Below, piece after piece: positions 51,015 through 59,109 of a stretch of 64,000 nucleotides of DNA (its first letter is position 1; each line of letters starts with the position of its first letter). A program made the position numbers and the translations under genes. The DNA comes from Nocardia aurea (GTDB lineage: Bacteria > Actinomycetota > Actinomycetes > Mycobacteriales > Mycobacteriaceae), in contig NZ_QCYJ01000130.1 in assembly GCF_003123685.1 (NCBI RefSeq), positions 310,001 to 374,000 on the forward strand, read 5' to 3'. A model generated the notes under the pieces. It made no database searches. It worked only from the letters and a program-made list of their open reading frames with translations, and was not told the origin of the DNA.

Positions 51015-51893
51015 GTGACGGAACGCGGCGATGCCGGGAGCCCGGCCCCACCCCGACCAGCGGGGAAGATCGATCCCAGCCCCGAGGTCGATCTGGATTT
51101 CCCGCGCGAGTGGATCGAGTTCGTCGACCCAGCAAATGACGAGCACCTGATCGCCGCGGATCTCACCTGGTTGCTCTCGAACTGGACCTGTGTTTTCGGG
51201 ACTCCGGCCTGCCAGGGCATCCTGTCGGACCGGCCCGACGACGGCTGCTGTTCGCACGGCGCTTTCCTCTCCGACGACGACGATCGAGACCGCCTGAAAG
51301 CGGCTGTGAAACTCCTCACACCGGAGGACTGGCAGCTGATGGGCGAGGCCACCGCGTCGAACGGCAAGGTGACGCGCAAGGGCTATCTGGAACTCGACGA
51401 ACTGGAGGACGAGCCCGCGCTGCGCACCCGCCGCTACGACGGTGCGTGCATCTTCCTCAACCGTCCGGGTTTCGCGGGCGGCGTCGGCTGCTCCCTGCAC
51501 ACCATGGCCCTGCGTCGCGGCCTGGAACCGCACACGGTGAAACCGGACGTGTGCTGGCAGCTGCCGATCCGGCGCACCCAGGACTGGGTGGACCGGCCCG
51601 ACGGCGTGCAGATCCTCAAGACCGTCATCACCGAATACGACCGGCGCGGCTGGGGGCCGGGCGGGCTCGATCTGGACTGGTACTGCTCGGGCTCGCCGGA
51701 CGCCCACGTCGGCGCCAAGCCGGTCTGGCAGTCCTACGCTCCCGAATTGAAGGAACTGCTCGGCGAACCCGCCTACGAGGAGCTGGCACGCCATTGCGAG
51801 CGCCGTACGGGCCTCGGCCTGGTCGCCGTGCATCCGGCGACCGTGCACGCGCTGCGCAACGCGGAGTACTCGCTGCCGATCACCCCCGTCTGA
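51015..51893 (+). CDS. conserved cysteine-rich protein (Rv0495c-like)
   Basis: 292 residues with no membrane segment. Cysteines fall in a pattern like YkgJ-type metal or cluster-binding proteins: TCVFGTPACQGIL, DGCCSHGAFLSDDDD, ACIFLNRPGFAGGVGCSLH and KPDVCWQLPIR. The CCxHG and KPxxCWxxP boxes are typical of that group. A TAGCGT hexamer lies eight bases before the GTG. The divergent neighbour is ppx, as in mycobacteria. Function unknown. Confidence 0.82.
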   Translation: MTERGDAGSPAPPRPAGKIDPSPEVDLDFPREWIEFVDPANDEHLIAADLTWLLSNWTCVFGTPACQGILSDRPDDGCCSHGAFLSDDDDRDRLKAAVKLLTPEDWQLMGEATASNGKVTRKGYLELDELEDEPALRTRRYDGACIFLNRPGFAGGVGCSLHTMALRRGLEPHTVKPDVCWQLPIRRTQDWVDRPDGVQILKTVITEYDRRGWGPGGLDLDWYCSGSPDAHVGAKPVWQSYAPELKELLGEPAYEELARHCERRTGLGLVAVHPATVHALRNAEYSLPITPV

Positions 51894-51996
51894 CCGACGG
51901 TTCGCGCGAAGGTTGCGCGAACGGTGAGCTGCGGGCAGCCGTCCGGTCATCTGCCCGCCATGCGCGCTTCACCCTTTTCGGGTTGGATGGCTTGTC

Positions 51997-52329
51997 ATGA
52001 AGAAAGCGTTGACCCTCGTAGCAGTTGCTCTCGGCTCCACCCTCGCCCTGGCGGGCGCCGCGCACGCCGAACCGAACGGCGATCCGGCCAAGTACGCAGA
52101 CTTCACCGCGAACTTCGTCTCCGCCCTCGATCCGGGCGCGCTCAATGCCAAGGACCAGGGCAAGTACGTGATCATGAGCCCCTACGGCACGTCGCACACC
52201 ATCGCCTGCCGCGGTAACGGCGCCGATGTGCCCATCTACGACTGCATGCAGGAAGACGACCTCGGCTGGATCACCCTTCGCCTGACCGACTTCCCCGGCA
52301 TCGGCCCGACCTGGACCTACTTCCCGTAA
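51997..52329 (+). CDS. small secreted protein (110 aa) with one likely disulfide
   Basis: The signal peptide MKKALTLVAVALGSTLALAG ends in AAHAEPNG, so cleavage is after HA. The mature part is about 85 residues with cysteines in TIACRGNG and YDCMQED, and Trp-rich strands (GWITLRLTDF, GPTWTYFP). Function unknown. Confidence 0.7.
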   Translation: MKKALTLVAVALGSTLALAGAAHAEPNGDPAKYADFTANFVSALDPGALNAKDQGKYVIMSPYGTSHTIACRGNGADVPIYDCMQEDDLGWITLRLTDFPGIGPTWTYFP

Positions 52330-52343
52330 GAACTTCCCGCACG

Positions 52344-52376
52344 AAAAAGGGGGCGGGCCCATTCGGTCCCGCCCCC
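52344..52376 (-). terminator. intrinsic terminator of senX3-regX3
   Basis: gggggcggg (52349-52357) pairs with cccgccccc (52368-52376). On the minus strand the stem is followed by a five-T run (52348-52344). It lies 13 bp after the regX3 stop. Confidence 0.85.
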
Positions 52377-52389
52377 GCCGCTCCCGGCG

Positions 52390-53079
52390 TCACGCCTCGA
52401 GTTTGTACCCGAGCCCGCGCACGGTGACGAGATGTTCCGGCTTGGCCGGATCGGCCTCGATCTTGGAACGCAACCGCTTGACGTGCACGTCGAGGGTTTT
52501 GGTGTCGCCCACGTAGTCCGCGCCCCAGACCCGGTCGATCAGCTGGCCGCGCGTGAGCACGCGCCCCGAATTCCGAAGCAGGTATTCGAGCAGATCGAAT
52601 TCCTTCAGCGGCAGGGTCACCGATTTGCCGTTGACCAGCACCGTGTGCCGGTCGACGTCCATCCGCACCGGACCGGCTTCGAGCACTCCGCTCTCGCTGG
52701 ATCCGTCGATCTCGTCACCCGCGCCGCGACGCAGCACCGCCCGGATGCGGGCGATCAGCTCGCGCGCCGAATACGGCTTGGTGACGTAGTCGTCGGCGCC
52801 CAGTTCCAGGCCGACGACCTTGTCGATCTCGCTGTCGCGCGCGGTCACCATGATCACCGGCACACCCGATCGGGTGCGCAACTGCTTGCAGACATCGGTG
52901 CCGCTCATGCCGGGCAGCATGAGGTCGAGCAGCACGATATCGGCGCCGGAGCGATCGAATTCGGCGAGCGCGGACGGGCCGTCACCGACCACGGTGACCT
53001 CGAACCCCTCCTTGCGCAGCAGGAACGCGAGCGGATCGGCCAGCGACTCCTCATCCTCGACGATCAGAACACTGGTCAT
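52390..53079 (-). CDS. regX3: RegX3, phosphate-responsive response regulator
   Basis: OmpR-type regulator of 229 residues. Receiver: SVLIVEDEESLADPLAFLL with the acidic pocket, phosphoacceptor Asp52 in DIVLLDLMLPGMSG, and the lysine of YVTKPYSARELIARI. C-terminal winged helix: LPLKEFDLLEYLLRNSGRVL, DRVWGADYVGDTKTLDVHV. Partner of SenX3; in mycobacteria the pair responds to phosphate starvation. It overlaps senX3 by four bases (ATGA). Confidence 0.96.
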   Translation of the reverse strand: MTSVLIVEDEESLADPLAFLLRKEGFEVTVVGDGPSALAEFDRSGADIVLLDLMLPGMSGTDVCKQLRTRSGVPVIMVTARDSEIDKVVGLELGADDYVTKPYSARELIARIRAVLRRGAGDEIDGSSESGVLEAGPVRMDVDRHTVLVNGKSVTLPLKEFDLLEYLLRNSGRVLTRGQLIDRVWGADYVGDTKTLDVHVKRLRSKIEADPAKPEHLVTVRGLGYKLEA

Positions 53080-54311
53080 CTGCGTGCCTCCACACCATTG
53101 GGTCTACCCACGCTCGAAGTTCGCGGGGCGGTTTCTCTCGTACTCACCACGGGACCGTCGGAGAATTCTTCTCCCTCGGCCTCGGAGTGTGCGGGTATTC
53201 GCAGGGTGAACGTCGATCCGGTGCCGAGCTTGCTCCACAGGGTGATCTCACCGTTGTGGTTGGCCGCGACATGTTTGACGATAGCCAGCCCGAGTCCGGT
53301 ACCGCCGGTGGAACGCGAGCGCGCCTTGTCCGAGCGGAAGAAACGCTCGAAGACGCGCTCCTGGTCTTCCTTGGGAATGCCGATGCCGCGGTCGGTGACC
53401 GCCATCGCCACGTGATCGCCGCGCAGCGAACGGCTGACGGAGACGTGCGAGCCCGCCGAGGAGTAGGCGATCGCGTTCTCCACCAGATTGGACAGGGCGG
53501 TGACCAGCAGCGTCTCGTCGCCGAGCACCTCCAGGCCACTCGGCCGGTCGGTGCTGACCGTGATTCCGGCGGCCTCGGCGGCGGTGCGCGAGCGATCGAC
53601 GGCCTGCGTCACGACGGTATCGACGTCGACCACCTCGAGTTCCGGCAGCTTCTCCGCACCCTGCAACCGGGACAGCGCGATGAGTTCGGTCACCATCTTG
53701 CCCAGCCGTCGCGACTCCCCCAGGACACGGTTGCCGAAATGTCGCACCGCCTCGGGATCGTCGACCGATTCCAGCAGCGCTTCGGCCAGCAGACTCATCG
53801 CGCCGACCGGGGTCTTGAGTTCGTGGCTGACATTGGCGACGAAATCGCGCCTGGTCGCTTCCATCCTCGCCTGCTCGGAATCGTCGTCGGCGAACAGGAC
53901 GGTGAAGCTGGTCTCCTCGGGCGAGAGCGGGCGCGCGACGCCGCGCACCGCGATCCGGCTGCGACCGGGGAGCGGATTCTTGGCGGTCAGATCGAATTCC
54001 GACGACTCGCCGCTGGCGAGCACTTTCTCCACGGCGGCCCAGGCTCGCTCGTCGAGCAGCCGGTTGCGGACAAGTCCCAGTTCCTCGGCACGCGGGTTGA
54101 CCAGCACGACGTCGCGGTATTCGTCGACGACCGCGATTCCGCTCTCCGAGGCGAGCACGATCAGGTCCAGCACCTGCGACATGGTGAGTCCGGAATCGGC
54201 CTGTCTGCGCTCGGCCTGACGGGCGTTCACGTAGGGGATCAGTAGTCCGCCGACTGCCAGGCCGACGACAGCCGCGAGGACTGCCAACAGCACCGCCTGC
54301 GGAACACTCAC
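53076..54311 (-). CDS. senX3: SenX3, sensor histidine kinase
   Basis: Membrane kinase of 411 residues with a short N-terminus. The N-terminal segment VLLAVLAAVVGLAVGGLLIP serves as anchor and a PAS-like domain follows (ESGIAVVDEYRDVVLVNPRA). The H-box is FVANVSHELKTPVGAMSLLA, the N-box NLVENAIAYSS, and the G-boxes DRGIGIPKEDQERVFERFFR and GGTGLGLAIVKH. The GTG at 54311 has the minus-strand hexamer TACGAT (54323-54318) exactly six bases upstream, so the message is probably leaderless. Confidence 0.96.
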   Translation of the reverse strand: MSVPQAVLLAVLAAVVGLAVGGLLIPYVNARQAERRQADSGLTMSQVLDLIVLASESGIAVVDEYRDVVLVNPRAEELGLVRNRLLDERAWAAVEKVLASGESSEFDLTAKNPLPGRSRIAVRGVARPLSPEETSFTVLFADDDSEQARMEATRRDFVANVSHELKTPVGAMSLLAEALLESVDDPEAVRHFGNRVLGESRRLGKMVTELIALSRLQGAEKLPELEVVDVDTVVTQAVDRSRTAAEAAGITVSTDRPSGLEVLGDETLLVTALSNLVENAIAYSSAGSHVSVSRSLRGDHVAMAVTDRGIGIPKEDQERVFERFFRSDKARSRSTGGTGLGLAIVKHVAANHNGEITLWSKLGTGSTFTLRIPAHSEAEGEEFSDGPVVSTRETAPRTSSVGRPNGVEARR

Positions 54312-54498
54312 CTTTGAATCGTACGGTCGCCGACAGCCCGCCCGACGCCGGGTACAGGAAGTTTCGCGCAGGTCACAACCCCTTCCAGGGCCGTTAGCCG
54401 CGTGTTTACGTGTTGTTCGTCAATACCCCTCGCATCGGGCAGAAGCCCCGGCGCGAGGGGTACGGGAGGCGAGGATTCGAGCCTCGCGACCGGGGCGA

Positions 54499-56550
54499 TC
54501 ACCAGCCCGGATTCCCCCGCAGCGGGATGTTGACGAAACTGGGACGGCTCGGATCCAGTTGCAGATGCTGGGGTTTCAGGCCCGTGTCGATCAGCATGGG
54601 CAGCACCGGCAGCCCCTTGGGGAAATTGCCCGCGAAGACGTCGACGCGCAGGCGATGGCCGGGTCGCAGCACCGCTTCGGTGGCGGCCAGCGTGATGTCG
54701 AGTGTGGTCACCTCACCGGGCACCGTCGGCAGCCGCCTGTCCAGCGAGGTGAACGGCCGGGGATCGGTGTAGTCGCCGTTGGCGGATCTGGCGCTGTTCG
54801 CCTCGTCGATCTCGCGCAGCGAGGCCATCAGCTGACCGGAGGACAGCACCGTCGACCTGCCGTCGGGAGCGACGTCGTTCACGGTGACGGTCCAATAGCC
54901 GTCCTCGGCGTCCTGGACGGTTTCCAGCCGAACCGCGATCGGCCCGGACACCGAGGTCGCCTCGGTCACCGGCTCGCTGGTGAAGGTGAGCGCGTTCGAC
55001 TCGGCGATCCTGGAATCCTCAGCACAGCCGACGATGACCGACAGCACGCCCGCGCTGCCCTGCGCCGCGTCGTTCGAGCACAGGGTGGTGAGACCGGGCG
55101 CGACGGTCAATCGCGCGTCGTCCGGATCCGGTGCGACCGTGAGCGAACCGTCGTACAGACCCGACGAGGTGCCGCTCGGCGCGGACGACAGATACATCCG
55201 GCGATGGGTGGCCTCGTCGACCCCGGTCGCGGTGTCGCCGAAACCGTTGGCGGTGATCCACCCGCCACCCTGTTCGCGCAGGGTGACCGGGCCGAAACCG
55301 TCGATGCCGTTGTCGATGCCCTTGAGCCACTTGTCGAACCAGGCGCGCTGGAGCACGTCCAGACGCGGCGGCAGCCCCGGCTTGCCGTATTCGTTGCCGG
55401 AATTCACGTGATAGGTGTTGCCCATCAGCAACTGCTTGTGTCCCGGCGGCAGCGGAATCTCGTTGTAGATCTTGGATTCGGAGTAGGTGAACAGGTCGTG
55501 CCAGCCGCCGACGACGAAGGTCGGCACCTCGATCCGGCTCGGATCACTGAGATATTCCCGGCGCGAGGGCGAGGTGTCGGTCAGCAGTTCGGTCAGCCTG
55601 GGGTCCGCGTCCTGGAAGCGGGTGGAGGTGTAGGCGTTGAGGAAGACGTCCATGAAGGTCAGCGGTGAGGCGCCGCGGTCGGCGAGCCACTGGTAGTCGA
55701 ACTGGCCCTCGACGATCGACTGGACGTCGGGCACCCATTTGAGGGTGTTGATCGCGGTGAGCCACAGCGGAATGAAATTGAAGCCGAACCCACCGCCGGG
55801 CGCGAGGACGTCGTTGACCAGGTCGCTGCCGGGCACCACCGGGAAGATCGCCTTCAGCGCGGCCGGTCGCGCGGCGGCGGCCTGCACCTGGTTGATACCC
55901 GAGTAGGAGATGCCGTTCATCCCGATCCGGCCGTCGGACCACGGCTGCCGCGCGGCCCAGTCGATGACCTCGAGGGTGTCGCGCTGTTCGCGCCCGCGCA
56001 GCATGTCCCATTCGCCCTGGGAGAATCCGGTGCCGCGCACATCGACGACGACCTGGGTGTAACCGCTCTTGATCAGCTGTCGGTCGACGGTGAAATTGCG
56101 GAGTTCGCCGCCGCCGAACGCCTTGGTGAGATCGGTGACGCCCGACAGCGCGGTCCCGCTGAAATCGATCTGCCGGAACAGGTTCAGCAGCGCGTCGGAC
56201 AGGCCGGGGATCGACTGCGCGTGATCGGCCAGATTGGAGACCAGTTTGGTGTAGGGCGTGAGGTTGACCACGGTCGGCGTCGGGGTGTCGATCGGACGTC
56301 CCGAGGCGTCGGCGGGTCGGTAGACATTGCCCTTCAGCACGGTGCCGTCGTCCATCGTGATGGGCACATCCCATTCGATGAAGACATTCGGATATTGCTG
56401 GGGGCCGTCCTCGGTAGCCGTCCAGGCCGCACCGGCGGCGCCGCCGTCCGGACCGGTCGAGACGGGCGCGGCCGCGGCGCCCGCACTGAGGAAGGGGACG
56501 AGCACCGCGGTGGCTATCGCAGCCGCCGTGACCCGAAACGCGTACTTCAT
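54499..56550 (-). CDS. secreted CocE/NonD-type hydrolase (X-Pro dipeptidyl-peptidase-like)
   Basis: 683 residues. The signal peptide is FRVTAAAIATAVLVPFLSAG, then AAAAP. The catalytic domain has WDVPITMDDGTVLKGNVYRP, VVVDVRGTGFSQGEW, and the nucleophile Ser in GRIGMNGISYSGINQVQAA; FVVGGWHDLF holds the Asp region and MGNTYHVNSGNEYGK the His. The C-terminal jelly-roll (HRLRVDVFAGNFPK) is typical of the family. Probably cleaves peptides or esters outside the cell. The ATG at 56550 gives the proper signal. A palindromic operator lies upstream. Confidence 0.88.
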   Translation of the reverse strand: MKYAFRVTAAAIATAVLVPFLSAGAAAAPVSTGPDGGAAGAAWTATEDGPQQYPNVFIEWDVPITMDDGTVLKGNVYRPADASGRPIDTPTPTVVNLTPYTKLVSNLADHAQSIPGLSDALLNLFRQIDFSGTALSGVTDLTKAFGGGELRNFTVDRQLIKSGYTQVVVDVRGTGFSQGEWDMLRGREQRDTLEVIDWAARQPWSDGRIGMNGISYSGINQVQAAAARPAALKAIFPVVPGSDLVNDVLAPGGGFGFNFIPLWLTAINTLKWVPDVQSIVEGQFDYQWLADRGASPLTFMDVFLNAYTSTRFQDADPRLTELLTDTSPSRREYLSDPSRIEVPTFVVGGWHDLFTYSESKIYNEIPLPPGHKQLLMGNTYHVNSGNEYGKPGLPPRLDVLQRAWFDKWLKGIDNGIDGFGPVTLREQGGGWITANGFGDTATGVDEATHRRMYLSSAPSGTSSGLYDGSLTVAPDPDDARLTVAPGLTTLCSNDAAQGSAGVLSVIVGCAEDSRIAESNALTFTSEPVTEATSVSGPIAVRLETVQDAEDGYWTVTVNDVAPDGRSTVLSSGQLMASLREIDEANSARSANGDYTDPRPFTSLDRRLPTVPGEVTTLDITLAATEAVLRPGHRLRVDVFAGNFPKGLPVLPMLIDTGLKPQHLQLDPSRPSFVNIPLRGNPGW

Positions 56551-56591
56551 CGGACGTGATCCACCTCTCCGGACTGATCGAACGAAACGGA

Positions 56592-56619
56592 AGTGTACAG
56601 AACTTACCGGTTGGTAAGT
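56592..56619 (-). promoter_or_regulatory. TetR-type operator and -10 of the secreted hydrolase gene
   Basis: ACTTACC (56602-56608) and GGTAAGT (56613-56619) form a perfect 7-bp inverted repeat around ggtt. Just downstream on the minus strand is TACACT (56597-56592), a good -10. The operator covers the -35 position, as expected for a repressor. No TetR gene is adjacent. Confidence 0.6.
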
Positions 56620-56686
56620 ACTCGCGGTCACAGAGAAACCCGAACGAATACACATTCACATACGACTAGCGACATTCCGGAAACGA

Positions 56687-56724
56687 CGATGCGCCGCAGT
56701 CGATCGGTCGACCACGGCGCATCG
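56687..56724 (-). terminator. nested hairpin after gpmA
   Basis: cgatgcgccg (56687-56696) pairs perfectly with cggcgcatcg (56715-56724); inside it gtcga/tcgac form a second short stem. It lies 16 bp beyond the gpmA stop on the leftward strand. Confidence 0.7.
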
Positions 56725-56740
56725 GATACAGCGTGAAAGG

Positions 56741-57478
56741 TTATTTACCGCCCTGGTTCGCGACGGCGGCGGCACCGGCGGCCGCGGCCTCGGGATCGAG
56801 ATATTCGGCCGGACGCACCGGACGCAGGTTCTCGTCCAGCTCGTAGCGCAACGGGATGCCGGTCGGGATGTTCAGACCGGCGATATCGTCGTCGGAGATC
56901 CGGTCGAGGTGTTTGACGAGCGCGCGCAACGAATTGCCGTGCGCGGCGACGAGTACCGTCTTGCCGGTCAGCAACTCCTTGGAGATCGTCGACTCCCAGT
57001 ACGGGATCATCCGATTGACCACGTCGAGCAGGCATTCGGTCTGCGGCACCTCGATTCCGGCGTATCGCGCGTCGCCGTCCTGGCTGTACTCGTCGGCCGA
57101 ATCGATGGGCGGCGGCGGGGTGTCGTAGCTGCGCCGCCACAGCATGAACTGCTCGTCGCCGTACTGGTCGCGCACCTGCGCCTTGTTCTTGCCCTGCAAC
57201 GCGCCGTAGTGACGTTCGTTGAGACGCCAGTCGCGGATCACCGGAATCCAGTGCCGATCCGCGGCGTCCAGCGCGATATTCGCGGTGCTGATCGCGCGAC
57301 GCAGCAGCGAGGTGTAGACGACATCCGGCAGGATGCCCTGCTCGGCGAGCAGTTCGCCCGCCCGCTTGCCCTCGGCGATGCCCTTGTCCGTCAGGTGGAC
57401 ATCGACCCAGCCGGTGAACAGATTGAGGGCGTTCCATTCGCTCTCGCCGTGGCGCAGCAGCACGAGGGTGTACGTCAT
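56741..57478 (-). CDS. gpmA: GpmA, 2,3-bisphosphoglycerate-dependent phosphoglycerate mutase
   Basis: Glycolytic mutase of 245 residues. Seen: LVLLRHGESEWNALNLFTGW with the phosphohistidine, YTSLLRRAISTANIAL, RLNERHYGALQGKNKAQ with the family-specific RHYG, and LVAAHGNSLRALVKHLDRIS with the second His. All active-site blocks are intact. The C-terminus has a short Ala-rich tail. In the conserved order it lies beside senX3-regX3. Confidence 0.97.
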   Translation of the reverse strand: MTYTLVLLRHGESEWNALNLFTGWVDVHLTDKGIAEGKRAGELLAEQGILPDVVYTSLLRRAISTANIALDAADRHWIPVIRDWRLNERHYGALQGKNKAQVRDQYGDEQFMLWRRSYDTPPPPIDSADEYSQDGDARYAGIEVPQTECLLDVVNRMIPYWESTISKELLTGKTVLVAAHGNSLRALVKHLDRISDDDIAGLNIPTGIPLRYELDENLRPVRPAEYLDPEAAAAGAAAVANQGGK

Positions 57479-57536
57479 GCGGCCATTCTGGCATGTTCCC
57501 GGCGCGCCGCCCTGCCGTGGGCTCGACCGACCCCGC

Positions 57537-58430
57537 TCAGGCGGGCGCGGTCAGGGCGGTGAGCAAACCCGCGCCCGCCAGCGTCGCCCGATCACCCAAC
57601 TCCGACGGCACGACCTGGAGATCGCGCAGGAATCCGATCCTGGCGTGCGCGCCGAGCGATTCCTGCATCGGCCGCCACAGCGGTTCGCCCGCCTGGGCGA
57701 AACCGCCGCCGACGACGACCAGATCGACGTCGAGCAAGGCCGCGGCCGACGAGATCGCCTGTCCCAGCGCGATTCCGGCCCGCCGCAGCGCCGCTTTGGC
57801 GATCCGGTCGCCCTCGTGGGCGGATTCGGCCAGGTCCTTTCCGGTTTCGCCGACCCAGCCGCGTTCCTGTGCCCAGCGCACCGAGGCCGGGCCGCTGGCA
57901 ACGGCTTCCACACAGCCGACACCGCCGCAGGCACACGGATCGGTCGAACCGGGCACGACCACGTGACCGATATGACCCGCGTTACCGCTGTGCCCCACCG
58001 CGACCATGCCGCCGACGATGACGCCGCCACCGATACCGGAGGAGACCGTCATCGCGAGCGCGTCCGGGGTCTCGCGAGCGGCGCCGAAATGGCGCTCGGC
58101 CAGCGCGAGACAGACGCCGTCGATCGCGAAACGCACCGAGGCGCCGGGAAATACGTCCTTGACCGCGGAGACGATCGGAAAGCCGTCGGCCCACTCCGGA
58201 ATATTGATCGGCTGCATCAGACCGACCGTCGCGTCGACCGGACCGCACGCACCGATCCCGATGACGTGCACCTCCGCGCCGTTCGCGGCCGCGAGCAGCA
58301 ATCCACGGCAGGCTTCCCACACCCCCGTGGCCGGCACCTGGATCCGGCCGACCTCGTGGGTCGTGCCGTCGGGACCGACCAGCCCCACCGCGATCTTCGT
58401 CGCCCCGATATCGAGCGCGAGCGCCGTCAT
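57537..58430 (-). CDS. ROK family sugar kinase or regulator-like protein
   Basis: 297 residues, probably a cytoplasmic sugar kinase since there is no HTH. Seen: ALDIGATKIAVGLVGPDG (phosphate-1), IGIGACGPVDATVG, MTVSSGIGGGVIVGG, and the zinc motif GHIGHVVVPGSTDPCACGGV with GCVEAVASGPA, the CxCGxxGCxE signature. The catalytic Asp sits in VRFAIDGVCLALAE, where DND is usual and IDG is found here, a deviation worth noting. The ATG at 58430 has a ggggggt box upstream. Confidence 0.87.
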   Translation of the reverse strand: MTALALDIGATKIAVGLVGPDGTTHEVGRIQVPATGVWEACRGLLLAAANGAEVHVIGIGACGPVDATVGLMQPINIPEWADGFPIVSAVKDVFPGASVRFAIDGVCLALAERHFGAARETPDALAMTVSSGIGGGVIVGGMVAVGHSGNAGHIGHVVVPGSTDPCACGGVGCVEAVASGPASVRWAQERGWVGETGKDLAESAHEGDRIAKAALRRAGIALGQAISSAAALLDVDLVVVGGGFAQAGEPLWRPMQESLGAHARIGFLRDLQVVPSELGDRATLAGAGLLTALTAPA

Positions 58431-58590
58431 ATCAACCCCCCACGTCGGATCATCCGGGCCCACATGGCTTGCGGCGCCCACGGATGGCAGCCTTCCATAA
58501 CGACAGAACGCTACGTGCCGCCACCGTGACGGATTTCGGCAGGGGTTCCCGCCACGGCCCGCGATTCGGACGCGCGGGTATCGGCCAGGT

Positions 58591-59109
58591 TCAGGACTGC
58601 TGATCCGACGCGTCGACGAGATGTTCGAAGGCGCGCAGATTCTTCAGCGACTCACCGCGCGAGACCCGCCACTTCCACTCCTTGCGAATGGATTCCGCGA
58701 AACCCAGTTCGAGCAGGGTGTTGAAATCGGCGTCGACCGCCTCCAGCACCTGACCGAAGATCCGGTCGAGTTCGTCGGCGGTGACGGCGTGCGTCGCCAC
58801 CCGGCCGATCAGATAGATGTCGCCGACCCGATCCAGGGTGTAGGCCACGCCGTAGAGACGGCGGTTGCGGCGCAACAGGAATTTGTAGACACCCTCGAAA
58901 TTCTCGTCCGGCTTACGGCAGACGAAGGATTCGATCCGCACGCCGTGTTTGCCGACGGTCAGCATCAGCGTCGTCTTGAGTTTGCGCTCACCCGGCAGGA
59001 TGACGACGAACACGTCCTCGCTGGGATGGGTGTACTCGATCTCGCGCTCGCGCAACGTCTCATCGATCAGCCGCGCGGTCTCGGCGACCGTGTGCTCTGG
59101 CTGTGTCAT
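58591..59109 (-). CDS. YbjN domain-containing protein (Rv0487-like)
   Basis: 172-residue protein with the YbjN fold seen in LKTTLMLTVGKHGVRIESFV, GVYKFLLRRNRRLYGVAYTLD and GDIYLIGRVATHAVTADELD. YbjN proteins resemble secretion chaperones; no activity is known. The ATG overlaps the mshA stop (ATGA), so it is made from the mshA message, as in mycobacteria, and may have a part in mycothiol synthesis or its control. Confidence 0.85.
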   Translation of the reverse strand: MTQPEHTVAETARLIDETLREREIEYTHPSEDVFVVILPGERKLKTTLMLTVGKHGVRIESFVCRKPDENFEGVYKFLLRRNRRLYGVAYTLDRVGDIYLIGRVATHAVTADELDRIFGQVLEAVDADFNTLLELGFAESIRKEWKWRVSRGESLKNLRAFEHLVDASDQQS

